Positions 44,980 to 57,107 of a DNA stretch of 64,000 bases are shown in pieces; within the stretch, counting starts at the first letter, position 1, and the number at the start of each line of letters is the position of its first letter. Both the position numbers and the translations under genes were made by a program. The notes under the pieces were generated by a model, which saw nothing but the letters and a program-made list of their open reading frames with translations, ran no database searches and was not told the origin of the DNA. This stretch comes from Diatrype stigma (lineage: Eukaryota; Ascomycota; Sordariomycetes; Xylariales; Diatrypaceae): assembly GCA_022225965.2 (NCBI GenBank), contig JAKJXP020000082.1, positions 164,635 to 228,634 on the forward strand, written 5' to 3'.

Positions 44980-47900
44980 TACCTCGAATGTGGTGTATGT
45001 AAGCCTCGATCAACTGCCACTAGCAATGCAACTACCAATGGGTAGTGACGGAATATGGAACAGGCCCAAAGCCAGTGCTTCCCAGAGAAGAGACGACCTT
45101 GAGATGGGTTTGAAGTTGGGTTCTTCGAATGCTCGTACTTTCGGAGGAAACTTGAAGTCCCCAGTGTACACAGCAATGTTGACTGGGTTTACGTCGTTTT
45201 GGCACCTGTTGTGTTGTCCAATGATCTCGTCTGGTATTAAACGGGTAGGAGGGGCTCGTAAAGCACGTAGTTAAATGCAGGACCGAACGAGGGGAAGAAG
45301 GGAAGGACCGTCCACGTCGGGAATACGGGAGCTTTCTGTATACGACTCCTCCGATGGATCGGAACGAATCGATTGGCCGTTTGTAAATGCTGCGACTCGA
45401 CCAAGCGCTCGAATTGCTTCTCGATTCCAACTAGGTTCGTAGCGCGTTTCTTCGTATGTCGATTCCCGGCAACAAGGCGCTGCTGCTACCTAGGTAGGTT
45501 CTTTGTCGCTTTCAAGCACCCGAATAGGGAGGGACAAAGAGGCGTGAATGAATCGTGTGAAGTCCACTAGAAGTCCAAATATCGAGGTCAGTCAGTCTAT
45601 TGGCCACAAAGCTCCCCTAGTAGTATCCGATGTGGTGGTTCCGCCCATTGTCAAGGGAATAGCAAGTGAGAAAGATACCTACGGTAGGTAGGTAGGTGTA
45701 GGTATCTTATCTCATCTTGCATGGGAATAGTCCCAACTCTAAAGCAAGACTCGGCTTGAACAGGTTGACTTGACCTGCGCAAGTTGGAAGCGGGGAAAAC
45801 CAAGCAATGCCCAGAGCGACAACCAGGGCAATAATAGCCGGGTAGAGCAAGTGAAGCTAGAAGCCACTGTGTGGCCGCAAGCAACCTTCAAGCCCAGTCC
45901 CTTGCGGCTCCCCCAAGCTCAGGGTCTACTGCTCTTGACAGACGGATATCCATTGAACATTCAAACACCGGCCTGCGCTGAGTATAGATCGTAACATTTT
46001 TGTTAATTGTTCAAACCCGATGTCTGTCCTGCGACCTGCCAGATGCTCAACGGCGGCAGCAGGCCAGCGCGAGGGAGAATACTTGCTGGCTACCTACCAA
46101 GTACATCTATAGTCGAAACGACCGTGTCTATACTAGGTAGGCCGTCGAAATACATGCTAGCTGGATGTGCGGTATGCTGGAGGAGACTGAGGGGAATATA
46201 CCAAGATATATACCATGGACATGGACAAATGGAATAGATATTGACCGAATCGGCTAATATAACTGACCTGAAAGTGGTTGAAAATTGGAATAGAACGCGC
46301 TGACAATGGCCGGGTTAGGTGTCGCTTAGCGACTGAAGCGCATGTAATTGATAACGGCAGAAAGGGTCTCAGACGCTGTCTTAGTTCAAGAGCCTAACTA
46401 GAGGCTCGTGTTCTCTAAAGAGAGGCCGGGATGAGAATGAAAAGGGAAGTATAAAACGAATGAGAGAAAAAGGTGCCTGTCCTGAGGACCGTTTGCCGAA
46501 GAAGATGCGTATTGGATTCGCGCTGTTGAGATCCAGACGTGGTGTGATGGGAGTGACGAGGAATCTCGTGCCCGGATTGGATGTTGTTCACTTGTGGACT
46601 TAGGCAGACAACGGGGAATAACTTAGTATCGGGGTTGTACAGCATACGCTCCGGTCGAAACATAAAACATTGTGTATGTTGATAACTTCCAATGCACATC
46701 CAGTCAGGTCGAAGTGACGTCCTGTTGCTCTAACAATGCAATCTGGGGCAGCGGCACAAATCTTGAGAAGGGAGAAACATCGCCCTGCTTCGTACTATTC
46801 TACCAGCGCACTCCAGGCACTCCAGGCACTCCAGGTACAAGACTAGGCAAAACACCTTTGATTGATACGGGTGAGCCGAACAGAAACCCCCGGCCTCCAT
46901 TTCAACATTTAATTCCATTCGATCGGCTTGCCTCCCCAATTCGGGAGCGAATAGGGGACCATCCCATCTGAAGACGATGCTTTCTCAATGGCTCTAGGCC
47001 TCTTCCAGCGTGCTTCAGGATTTTGAGCCAATGAACGGCGGCCCTGGGGAAAAGATAACCTGATATCCCCGGCAGAGCACGAGCTACAGCGCCGGGGTGC
47101 ATCTTAGGCGTTTAGGCGCGGAGCAGGATGCAGGTACATCCGATCAGTAGGGCGGGACCCAGTCATACAGAGGTAGACGTTTGTAGGTAAGGTACCTCGA
47201 AAATTGCATTCATTATACATACCTACATACATAGCTGCTACCTAGGTACATCTGTACCAAGTATTTACACGTGTATGTAGGCAAAGAAATCGATTATCCG
47301 GTTATTGCGTACATGGAACACATGTCGTTCACTGTATTTAACTGCGTGGATGTCTAGGTACGTTGTAGTTACCTACTAGGTATCTAGGTACTACTGGTAG
47401 GCGTTGCACTTGTTCGCGGAAGAGACCCAATCACACTCATTTCGCAATTCCGCAGAGATTCCAGTGATCGCGCAAGCCCACACTTTGCAGCCCCAACGCT
47501 CCCTACCAGCTCTACCTATCCACCTGCCCACCAGCCCACCTATGCACAATGCTGCGTGCTGACACGCAGGCGGGCGCGCTGGGCGCATCGTAGATTGAAA
47601 AGGGGCCCAGGCCTGCACCTCACGATCCATAATCTACTGGAACTAGCCAAACCCCACAACGGTTGCGCCAGCCCAGCTCATGATCTGCGTGCGTCGCCGC
47701 AGGAGGAACCGATGGAATTGTCCCAGACTCCCAATGGAAGTTTCAGCCAGTCAGCCACTTTGCATGCAAGATTTCAATCTAATGACCACGGCCTTTACTA
47801 TTAGCATCCCGCTCCGATCATGACCTAGGAGGTATACACCACCATCAGCTACTTCGTATTTGCATCAAAATCCTTATGAATACCTACCGCCATCAATCAA

Positions 47901-48984
47901 CCTTTTCTCTATATCTTATACGTGGTTCCCGCATTCAAGTGATACAGCATATTTAATATGCCCGTACTGTGGTACATATGGGGTAAGAGAGTCATATAGA
48001 GTCGCGCCCTGGAGACGCGCGTTCTACCTGCTTCGTACGTACGACGTTGCTATTAGTACCTGGCCTGCGTAGATCCGATGGGCGATAAGCCGGCTTGACG
48101 CTTGCTTCGTCGTGTCATTGGTGCCATCCCCTCTCCGAATTCCAAGACATCGCGGGAACTTGCGCCACGCAGAAGTGGCCGTCCAGGACAGCGGCATTTG
48201 GTAGTGTCCAATCATGTGGGTGCATTAACTACGGAATGGGCGCTAATAAGAGCAACGGATTCCCAGTTACGAAAATCTTGGGCGCATATTATATTAGTTC
48301 TCTGGCAATGGAATAAACAGAAGCATTACACACAACAAGAATCCAGCGGAAGGTTTATAGCGCCTAGGTTCTGTGACTGGGCCAGAGTCACCACACAACA
48401 TAGTTCCTGCCGGATAGCCCTCTGATACAGCGTGACAAACCAAACACACGATGCCTCGCTCGCTATAAATATAAGAATCAGAAACCGTGTTCGGTTATAT
48501 GGAACGAGCTAACAAGGCAATACCTCAAGAGTCGGTGCTGCTCAAGGTTATGGAACTCGACCTACCAGTAAGCTCGTGTTTGGGCTTTATATTGATTGAT
48601 TGCTGTACATTATGTTATGTACGCCAAAGAAACGAGCCTGATATATGTTTATGGTATATGTTGATGCTACCTGGCTAGACGGTGTAACCGATCAGATAGG
48701 GAGAAAAAAGAAAGGAACGGGGTGAAAATAGCAGGTAAACTTGTCTTCACAGAACAGTTAGTTCTAGATATTATGTAGTCGTATATCGTACAATGCCATC
48801 CCATTGCCGCTCTAGCTGCACTCTACCCATCTATCACTTTAAGCGCGGACCGTACCAGGTTACATAAATGTAAGTTTACAAAGGGGGGTGGATTGTTCAG
48901 ACATCCATCATGATCTCCTCTCCCTCTCCTCTTCCCATTTTGTGGATTTTCTGGGGTTTGGGTGGTTGGAATCGATGAATCAGA
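44980..48984. other. 4-kb gene-poor region between the septin gene and MCP2
   Basis: No supportable gene on either strand. Contents: septin promoter, TAGG/TACC-rich microsatellites (about 45690-45705, 47160-47400), TACCTAGGTA palindromes (45487, 47239), a 9-nt tandem repeat GCACTCCAG x3 (about 46808-46834), and the MCP2 3' flank. I looked for alpha-box or HMG-box reading frames and saw none. Confidence 0.5.
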
Positions 48985-51033
48985 TCATCCCTCGAAGACG
49001 CTGTGCTGCAGCTCGACGCCCATCTCTTTGGCCATGTCCTTCATGCGGTTCTCGAGCTCGTCGTCCATGCCGCCGCCGTAGCCGAGCCACTGGCGGACCT
49101 TGAAGGTGTAGAAGGCGACGTCGGTGGCGAGCAGGACGGCCTCGAACAGGAGGTGGCGCCAGGCGTTGACGAGGCGCTCGCGCCACGGCAGGTGCGGGTC
49201 CTCGTACAGGCTGCGGCTGGCCCAGCGGCCCATGCGCTTGAGCCGGTTGACGGGCGAGCCCAGGAACTGGTTGTTGGCCTGCACGATGCGCATGTTGCGG
49301 CCGATGAAGATGAGCTCCTTGGGCCACTTGTCCTCGTCGGCCAGGATGTCGCGCAGGCCCTGCTTCATGCGCTGCTGCGCCGCGAAGTGCGCCTCGGCCG
49401 GCGTCTTGCCCTCCAGGCTCTGCGCCCAGCCGCGCCGCGTGCTCCCGTCGCCGCCCTCGTACGGCCGCATCAGCGTCGCGCTGGCGAAGAAGTCGGGCGC
49501 CTGGATGCCCCACTCGCGCGTCACCTCGGCGATGGTCTCGTTGTCGAACGCCAGCAGCGACTTCCAGAACAGGCTGTACTGGTGGCGGAACGTGGGCGAC
49601 ATGTACACGTACAGGCCGTGGTCGATGAGCACGACCTCGGCGCGGCCCGACGGCAGCCGCCGGATGAAGATGTTGCCCGGGTGCGGGTCGCAGTGGATGA
49701 CGCCGAACTTGAAGATCTGCGCCGAGAACAGGTCGACGATGGTCGTCATGACCTCCTTGGGGGACAGGCCGAGCCCGCCCTTGCCGCTCCGGCCCTTCCA
49801 GCCCTCGCGGTCCGGCTTGAGCTGCTCCCGCTGCGGGTTCTCGCGCAGCTCCCGCCGCGCCGCTGACAGGTCCCCAGCGCCGAACTCGAGCTTCGCGCCC
49901 CGGACGCCGGCCGAGCCGCGCCCGTGCCCGCCCAGCCACCGGCCCGTCGTGGCCGCCTTGTCCCAGAGCCGCACGCCCTCGATCCACTCGGTCACCATGA
50001 CGCGCCGCGTCGTGAACTCCGGGTACACCTGGGGGATGTAGACGCGGCCGCGCAGGCTCGGCTCGGCGTGCACGAGCTCGCGCATGCGCTCCGAGTTGCG
50101 GGCCTCGGACTCGAAGTCGGTCTCGAGCATGAGCCGCTCGGTGATGAAGGGCACGACGCTGTACAGCGGCAGGTCGAACCAGTACGTGTACACCTTCATG
50201 ACGACCTTGAAGGCCCACAGGTCCCAGCCGACCTGCTTCTCGATCTCGGGCTTCTGGATCTTGACGGCGACCTCGCGGCCGTCGGGCAGGCGGGCCCAGT
50301 GGACCTGGGCGACGCTGGCGCTGGCGCGCGCCTTGCGCTCCAGCAGGCCCTTGCCCTCCTCGCCGGTGAAGCTGACGCCGAAGACGTCCTCGGCGCCGCG
50401 CCCGCCGAAGTCGCCGCGGATGACCTTCTCGACGTCGCGCCAGGGGGCCTGCGGGGCGTCGTCGAACATGCGCGCGAACATGCGCTGGAACTCGGGCGGG
50501 AGCACGGCCGACTGCATGGCGAGCGCCTGCCCCAGCTTGAGGTACAGCCCGCCGTTGTGGCGCAGCAGGTCGAACAGCCGCTCGGCGCTGCGCATGTGCA
50601 GGTCCTCGATCGTACCCCCCGTCAGCGGCTCCGGCCGGAAGTTCAGCTTGTAGTCGAGCGCCACCCAGAGGCCCGTGCCGAACGTCCGCAGCGACCGCCC
50701 CACCCCCGACGCGAATACCTGCCGATCCACGAGGTACGTCGCGCCGCCCACGGCCGACAGGATCAGCAGCCGCCGCCCCCACTTCCGCCCGCGTGGGAAC
50801 TCCCGCGCCGCTCGCGGCTTGCCGAGCGAGGCGGGGGAGGGGGGCTTCAGGGACTCGAAGCGTGTGCTTGTCTGCGCGGAACGGGTCTGTTGTTGTGGTT
50901 GTAGTTGCGTTCGCGGTTTGTAGTGTGCTGCTCGTCGGCTGATGTGCGCAGCATTGTTATCGTGTAAGGGGATTCTTCGCCATGCCGGGCCGGTCGGGCG
51001 AGCGCAAAACGTCGCTAGGCGTTGCCGGAACAT
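48985..51033 (-). CDS. MCP2: Mitochondrial UbiB/ABC1-family protein MCP2 (ADCK1-like), 682 aa
   Basis: A single-exon frame. Mcp2/ADCK1 are mitochondrial atypical kinases linked to inner-membrane lipid homeostasis. The N-terminus is Arg-rich without acids, as in a mitochondrial presequence, followed by a hydrophobic LLILSAVGGATYLV (about 89-102). UbiB signatures follow: the KxGQ motif in YLKLGQALAMQS (about 164-175), ASVAQVHWARLPDGREVAVK (Ala-rich loop and Lys, about 239-258), the catalytic-loop-like HCDPHPGNIF, and the metal-binding IDHG. The C-terminal region (WPKELIFIGRNMRIVQANNQ) agrees with the ADCK1 branch. The very high GC3 yields long antisense frames that are not genes. It stands alone between two gene-poor stretches. 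Confidence 0.93.
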   Translation of the reverse strand: MFRQRLATFCARPTGPAWRRIPLHDNNAAHISRRAAHYKPRTQLQPQQQTRSAQTSTRFESLKPPSPASLGKPRAAREFPRGRKWGRRLLILSAVGGATYLVDRQVFASGVGRSLRTFGTGLWVALDYKLNFRPEPLTGGTIEDLHMRSAERLFDLLRHNGGLYLKLGQALAMQSAVLPPEFQRMFARMFDDAPQAPWRDVEKVIRGDFGGRGAEDVFGVSFTGEEGKGLLERKARASASVAQVHWARLPDGREVAVKIQKPEIEKQVGWDLWAFKVVMKVYTYWFDLPLYSVVPFITERLMLETDFESEARNSERMRELVHAEPSLRGRVYIPQVYPEFTTRRVMVTEWIEGVRLWDKAATTGRWLGGHGRGSAGVRGAKLEFGAGDLSAARRELRENPQREQLKPDREGWKGRSGKGGLGLSPKEVMTTIVDLFSAQIFKFGVIHCDPHPGNIFIRRLPSGRAEVVLIDHGLYVYMSPTFRHQYSLFWKSLLAFDNETIAEVTREWGIQAPDFFASATLMRPYEGGDGSTRRGWAQSLEGKTPAEAHFAAQQRMKQGLRDILADEDKWPKELIFIGRNMRIVQANNQFLGSPVNRLKRMGRWASRSLYEDPHLPWRERLVNAWRHLLFEAVLLATDVAFYTFKVRQWLGYGGGMDDELENRMKDMAKEMGVELQHSVFEG

Positions 51034-54000
51034 AGCGATCTACTGCGCTGTTGCATGCAGGGATACCAAACTTGGAGGTGGAAGGCAAGCTTCCGACCTC
51101 TAATAAATCTGGCGGTAGCAGCTTGGTCGGATTGGTGCGTAATAGGATTCTCGCTCGTTGTATGTCGGTTGAGTTGATTCATTCAGTTGCGTCGAAACAT
51201 CGAGGAGGTCATATTGTGAAAGGGCGTGAGATCCGATGATGACGATATGCTTATATTAAATCTGGCCCAGTATTTTTTCTTATCGCCGGCTGGAGGTATC
51301 TGGGGCTACGTCCGGATCGGCCTTGGCTTGCGTCCGATTTCCCCGAGCTCCATTTTCGGCCGATTCACATAATACAGGGTATAGTTCTGTCCACTTGGGC
51401 TATCTACATACATACCTACCTACATTTGATCGCTAGATCATGAACTTGTCGGGATGTATAAGTGGTCTAGGCTTTAAGGGCCTCGCTGAAAGAACTCCGC
51501 CACTCGACATTTATCTTCGTTCTTGTAACTAAGCCCGGAGAACACGGTGAATATGATAAGTATTAAGTTTCGTCACGAAGACGTTCCCAAAGCTGGATGA
51601 GAAGCATAATGTGATTGGGCAGCTTGGTCATTGATCAACTCCCTGGTCAAACATGATCTGCAACAAGCTGGGGAGGTCTCAGAAGCGGCCTGGCCCATTC
51701 AAGTGACTGGGCGGCTATATCATGTCATAGCTCGTGGTACACCGTCTGATGTGACAGTATCGTTATGGCCAGCCCGAGTTGTGTTCATGGACAACTGCGA
51801 AGCAAACCATCACAGGATAATCGTTCGCTTAGTTGCCTACCCAACTTTCTAGAAGCATAGGACCTTGTAGAGGTGAGCTAGTAGATGATCTATGAAATAT
51901 TGGTGCCCTTTTCGATATAGGCAGCCTTGTTGTTTCAGACCACTGCACTTATACTACATGCATGCTAACTCAGGAATACGTCTGTTCCGAGCTGTCCTCG
52001 GCCCCTAACAAGTGGGTCGGTGAGACGAACACTTTAGACGTCGCTTACGGGTGAGAGAGCCTGCCTGATCGCCTAGATATCGACATTGATTTCTGCAAAC
52101 AGAGGGAATTCAATGGGTTATTTCAATGGCGATGGCTTTTGGAACAGAATTTCCCAGAACCGTGCATTTCGGTTTCAAGGTCTGTGCAAATGGATCTGGG
52201 GGAGGAGCCGGCTTTCGTCTCTATTTCTCCACCCTTACCCCCTGCCCTTAAGACTTCATGGGTGCAGAACCGGTAAACTGACATTCATAAAATTGCGTGC
52301 CTACGTAAGTAATGACCAGCAGTGACTGCCATGTTTGGCATTTGATCGCGACAATTTCATGGTCGTACAAGTATAGTACAGGTGGCATTGGTGAGCGTAT
52401 TTATATATACCGCTGGTAAAAGTAGTACATAAATCACGTCGTAAAGCAGTAGGACAGCATACATAGTAAAGTAGTCCCGGTAATCTGGCAGGATGTCGAA
52501 TAGTAGTAAATAGATCCGACGTAGTACACCAATATGGAAATGAAAATGAAATGATCGGACAGGGAAAGCTTGTAGCAAACATTGGGGAGGATATCACCAC
52601 GAGCACCTAAAACATCGAAAGAAAAGATAATGAAATAGACATCCATATATTCCGTAGTTATCCTCAAGGCCTACGAGGAAACCCCATGGCTGGCTCCGAG
52701 TCTTATAATCTACCTACCTAGGTATATAAACCTCTACGTAAAGTGTACGTAGTCGTGTCCGTGGCAATAAGGGGCGTCATCATCGTTCAAGCAGGATACC
52801 GATGCCTTGGTACAGAACCATAACCTCGCATGCCCGAAGCCGTATCCGTGGCTGTCTCTTGCCCGTGTTGGCTGTTTTGTTCTCTATCTTGTTAGCCTGG
52901 AAGTTCACAACACGAAAGGCTTGACCATACACCTATACGTTTATCCAGGCTGTAATCAATACTGCTACTAACGATTCATATCATAACCGTTTGTAAGTAA
53001 GAAAGTTCGATTTGCTTATGTTCATTAGATAGAGGTGACATAGTAATTACGTATAGGATTAACTCGATGAATACCTGCATAGGTACAGGCACCATGCACA
53101 TATCGAAGGTTAAACCGGACCTTGCTGCCCTACTTGGAACGAAATACTACTATAGTAGGTACCTACGTAAGTAGTTGTAGCTAGATAAACCTGTTACCTA
53201 GGTACCTAGGTAGGTACCTAGCTGTTAGCCACTGGCTAGCAGAGATAAGCATTAGTGTTGCATTAGTGCATCGGATGAAATACTCTAGATCTGGGCTAGC
53301 ACTGCCTCTTTAGATGCTCTCGGCTGCATTAAAGAGATTACAAGCCTCTACATAGGTAGTAATTAGCTACTGCTACGGCCAGATATCAAGGATGCCATGC
53401 CGATTGAATATGATTAAAAGATGTCTAGGTAGTGTCTAGGTAGTGACTATTTCCACATCGTATTATACGATTGCATACAGCAGACGTACTATTAATTGTT
53501 AGCAAAGCAACTATCATCAACGAAGCGATCGTGCTATGTCTGTATGGATGAGCCCAGACCACAGTAAAGAAGTCTGAAATATGGATGTACTGTAGCACCT
53601 ACGTACACTAGTTAATCACATACATACAAGGTAGGCACACCGAGACCCACCATATGCAATCCTGACTACAGTAACCTACGTGGTATGTATGTATGTATGT
53701 ACAATACATGTAGCTGTGTAGCATCCTAATCGCTCCTAACTAATGCCAGGAGCCCTAGTCAATGCTCCCAACTTCGAGTGTAGCAGGTGCGCCCCTAAAT
53801 TGATTTGCTGCTTTGCTGCCAGACGAGACTGCGTAACTGCGCGACTGCTTGCCTGCGTGACTGCTCGACTGCCCACCAGACCTGGAGTCACGCCCACCCC
53901 CTCAGCCCATCGATTACTTCGGTACCTACCACTACTATTCGTTCATTCCCCTTCCGAGTCTCTACGCCTCTTTCTCTCGTTCAGGAAACCGCAATCCCGC

Positions 54001-54789
54001 ATTGCTTGTTATCCAATCAGTTCAATCTCCTTTTCAACTTCCAAGTCTCGTTCTTGTCTCACTCCTGCAACTGCGCTTCGATTTCCTCTCCACGCCAATG
54101 GCCAACAACCAATCTCGCCGCTCCATCTCTAGCACAGCCACGCACCTAGCGTAAACGAGTTGCGAGCTGCGAGCTGCGAGCTGCGATTGCGAGTTGCGAG
54201 TTTGAAGGTGCGAGTTGCGAGCATTCCGCATCTTGCATTCCGCATTCCACCTCCGCCACCCTGGAGAGAACGGCCGGCCGCCATACACTATCCATCACAC
54301 GTTATACTTTATTCTATACTTTATACTTTGCTGTTGATTCCAGCCTTCTCTACCGTCGCTCATTTTTGGAGAGAATAAGCATACTTACTACTGACGTAAT
54401 TACCATCCGGTTATTGGTAGGATCGAAGGGGGGATACAGTTCGATTTCTGGTTTAGTCCATTAGCACTTGCACCGCGGCATCGTTCGTGTGCGACGTTGG
54501 AATATACCTATCTAACTCCGAATTCGATCCATTCACCTGGAAGTGAAGGGCAAGCAAGCAGTGCTGCAATTCTGTAATTCTGCAATCCTGATCATAGCTA
54601 CCGATACTCTTACGATACTTCTACATGTCATCGCCATCGATATCGTTATTTCTCCATCCCGATATCCGCCCCTCTTCGGTCTGCCCCGATACGATCAACC
54701 GCTCTGAGCAGGGAAGAAACGGGGGATCGCACCTCTCCATTCTTTCAGCGTCGCGACTCATTTGAGTCAGCGCGCTGCAAGCCGCCATC
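51034..54789. other. 3.7-kb gene-poor region between MCP2 and palI
   Basis: Divergent flanks of MCP2 and palI. It contains TACCTAGGTA palindromes (52715; overlapping pair 53195-53212), a TATG microsatellite (about 53682-53702), CTGC-rich degenerate repeats (about 53825-53875) and the palI heptamer array. From about 53900 the sequence is pyrimidine-rich, probably palI promoter or leader. No gene recognised. Confidence 0.5.
54161..54201. repeat. Heptamer tandem repeat (TGCGAGY)6
   Basis: TGCGAGC three times, a 6-nt TGCGAT, then TGCGAGT twice, with two more units at about 54209-54222. It lies about 590-630 nt upstream of palI. The consensus is almost identical to the bZIP-leader array at 12731. 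Confidence 0.85.
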
Positions 54790-57107
54790 ATGTTGCGACC
54801 AGCCACGCCGCTATCCATACTGCTTTTCGCAGCCTTTGCCCTGTTACTGCTCTCCGTGATATCCACACCTATTATCAAGGCCATTCCATTGGGTACCTAC
54901 GAAGGAGTCAGTTTCGGGGTCTTTGGCTACTGCAAGGGGGATATTTGTAGTCCCTTTGAGATCGGATATGATACTGGTAAGGCTGCCAATCTTCGCAAAA
55001 CCTTGCCGATTTAAGTGCTGATAGCCGTTTTTAGCTTCACTTTATACGGCCACCCAATCGGCAACCTTTGACCTGCCAGCCTCAACGCGGACGACACTGT
55101 CTACTATCCTTGTGGTCCACCCGATTGCCTGTCTCCTTACTTTGATCATGTTTGTGATGGCTGTAGTTGCCCATGTGCACTCTCCATCTCACTCTCCTCG
55201 ATATCTACTAATTGTTTTCATTTTCGGCGTGTTCACATTTCTAGCATGTTTACTTTCCTTCTTAATCGACGTTTTACTGTTCGTGCCTCACATGGCATGG
55301 GGTTCGTATCTTGTCTTAGCTGCAACCATCCTCGTCTTCATCAGCTTCATTGTTTCGTGTGCCATGCGCCGCACCCTTGTTAGCCGGAAAGCGAGAAAAA
55401 AGCGGATAGCAGAGAATGCCGAGATGAGCGGAGAGAACTATTACAACCGCCAGGCTCAGCAGGAGGCCACACCGGGTACTGCCGCCACTACCATCGCACC
55501 GACAATCCCCTCGGTCACTGGAGGAGCTAATACGACTGACAAACTACCTGCTTTCACCTCATATGAGCAGAAGAAGGATGACCGTGTTAGTGATGAGCGA
55601 ATTCCTCTTACAGCCACTTCGGATAGATCGCCAAACAATATGGGTCCTGATATGGGTGTATCCGAATCTGCATACAGTGCCCCTCGTAGATCTGGATCGG
55701 CACCTCCAATGCCAGTGGATCAGTATGGGAATCCTATCGGACAGCCTCAAGATGGCTACCCTATGCGACGGGGACCATCGATCGAGCGTATGAATTCCCC
55801 GAGAGGACGTGGTGGGCCTCCAGGCGCCTACCGGGGTCGAGGAGGATACGGTAGGGGCGGTTATGGTGGTGGATACGGACCGCCGCCGTCAGGTGGGCGG
55901 GGGGGCTACGGTCCACCAGGTAGAGGTGGATATGGCCCAGGTCCGAACGGGAGGGGAGGTTATGGTCCGGGACCTAACAGGGGTGGATACGGTCCTCGTG
56001 GTGGCTATGGCGGAGCTGGAATGAGGGGTGGACGAGCTCCGCCCCCGGGCTACCCAGGAGGTGGGCCAAACGATCGAAGACCTCCGCCTCCAGATGCGTA
56101 TGGAAACTTCGCACCCGCTCGGCAAATGTCTCCAGCCCCGCCAGGTGCTCCCTACGAGACAAATCCCTCGATGCCAAGCGGCTCAACTGGCACCGTGGGG
56201 ACTGGTAGCTACGAAGCGTACCATCCTGACAGGGTTAGTGATCTACCCAGGGCCGAATCACCACCTCCGTTGCCCGGTATGGACACCCCAAGAGATGAAC
56301 CAGTCGGGCAGGCGGTAGAGATGGATGCCCACACCGGAAGCCCAGCACATCCACCTACGGATTTTGGCCAATTCAACAGCCAGTTAAGAGATAGCGACGC
56401 AGACGTAGCGGGCATGCTAGCCTTGCAGCAAGCAAGAATCCCAGCGGGTCAAAGGCATGATACCTATATGAGCGAAGGAAGCAGGTACAGTCAAGACGAG
56501 TAAGTTGTTATAGACATCCTTCTAAATACTACGAGAACTGACGCAACATAGTCAATATACTCCGCCAAGACAAGTATGGAACCAGGGACCTGGGAGGTCA
56601 TCTCCAGGTGTTCCATCACCTCTCAACACAGCAGCAAGGCCCCAAGATGTGCCCGACAACAAGTCAGCAGCACCCTCGCAGCGAGCTCCCTCTGACGCGG
56701 GCGATTATTACGAAGACATCGACCCACGCTTTGCAGAGCCTACTCCCGCAGCTTTACAGCCAAGGCATCTAAGTCTAGACGTACCAGTTGCCTTTGACGA
56801 TGACTATGCTGGTCCAGGTTCTAGAAGTCCTGCAATATCCGAGCGTTCGGGCTTTACATCGATTTCGCAACGAGGGGTGAATCCTCGCTGGAACCCCCCG
56901 CCTCCAGGTCCTTTGGGTCCGTCAGGTCCGCCGGGCCCAGCTTTTCCCCAACAAATGCCGCCTCGGAGACCGGTTGGCAGAAACGACGTGAATGTTCTTA
57001 ATAGCAACCCAGACTTTCAGCTACCCACGACCCGCCGTGGAAATCCTAGCCCGTCTAGAGGACCGGGAGGGGGAATGATACCAGGGTCGGCTTATCCAGG
57101 CATATAA
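54790..57107 (+). CDS. palI: pH-response regulator PalI/Rim9 (3 exons, 735 aa)
   Basis: Exons 54790-54976, 55035-56499 and 56552-57107; introns GTAAGG..TTAG and GTAAGT..ATAG. PalI is a plasma-membrane protein of the SUR7/PalI family that helps the PalH sensor in alkaline-pH signalling to PacC. Four membrane segments are seen (about residues 7-27, 85-108, 120-142, 150-172). An extracellular loop carries the family Cys pair GYCKGDICS (about 46-54). The remaining 560 residues are a cytosolic tail. It has a Gly/Tyr-rich block of GRGGYG/GGYGPG repeats (about 230-310), then Pro/Ser-rich disordered sequence with YYEDIDPRF near the end. The long tail is usual in filamentous fungi. The start is fixed by the first membrane segment. 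Confidence 0.94.

Noticed and set aside
45000..48980. Search for MAT alpha-box or HMG-box exons in the spacers between COX13 and SLA2
   Set aside because: None of the open frames longer than about 60 codons shows these motifs. Short or decayed remnants cannot be excluded by eye.
48980..50904. Long open frames in other frames and on the opposite strand of MCP2 (up to 600 codons)
   Set aside because: Compositional shadows of a very GC3-rich gene; residues are mainly Arg, Gly, Pro and Ala without motifs.
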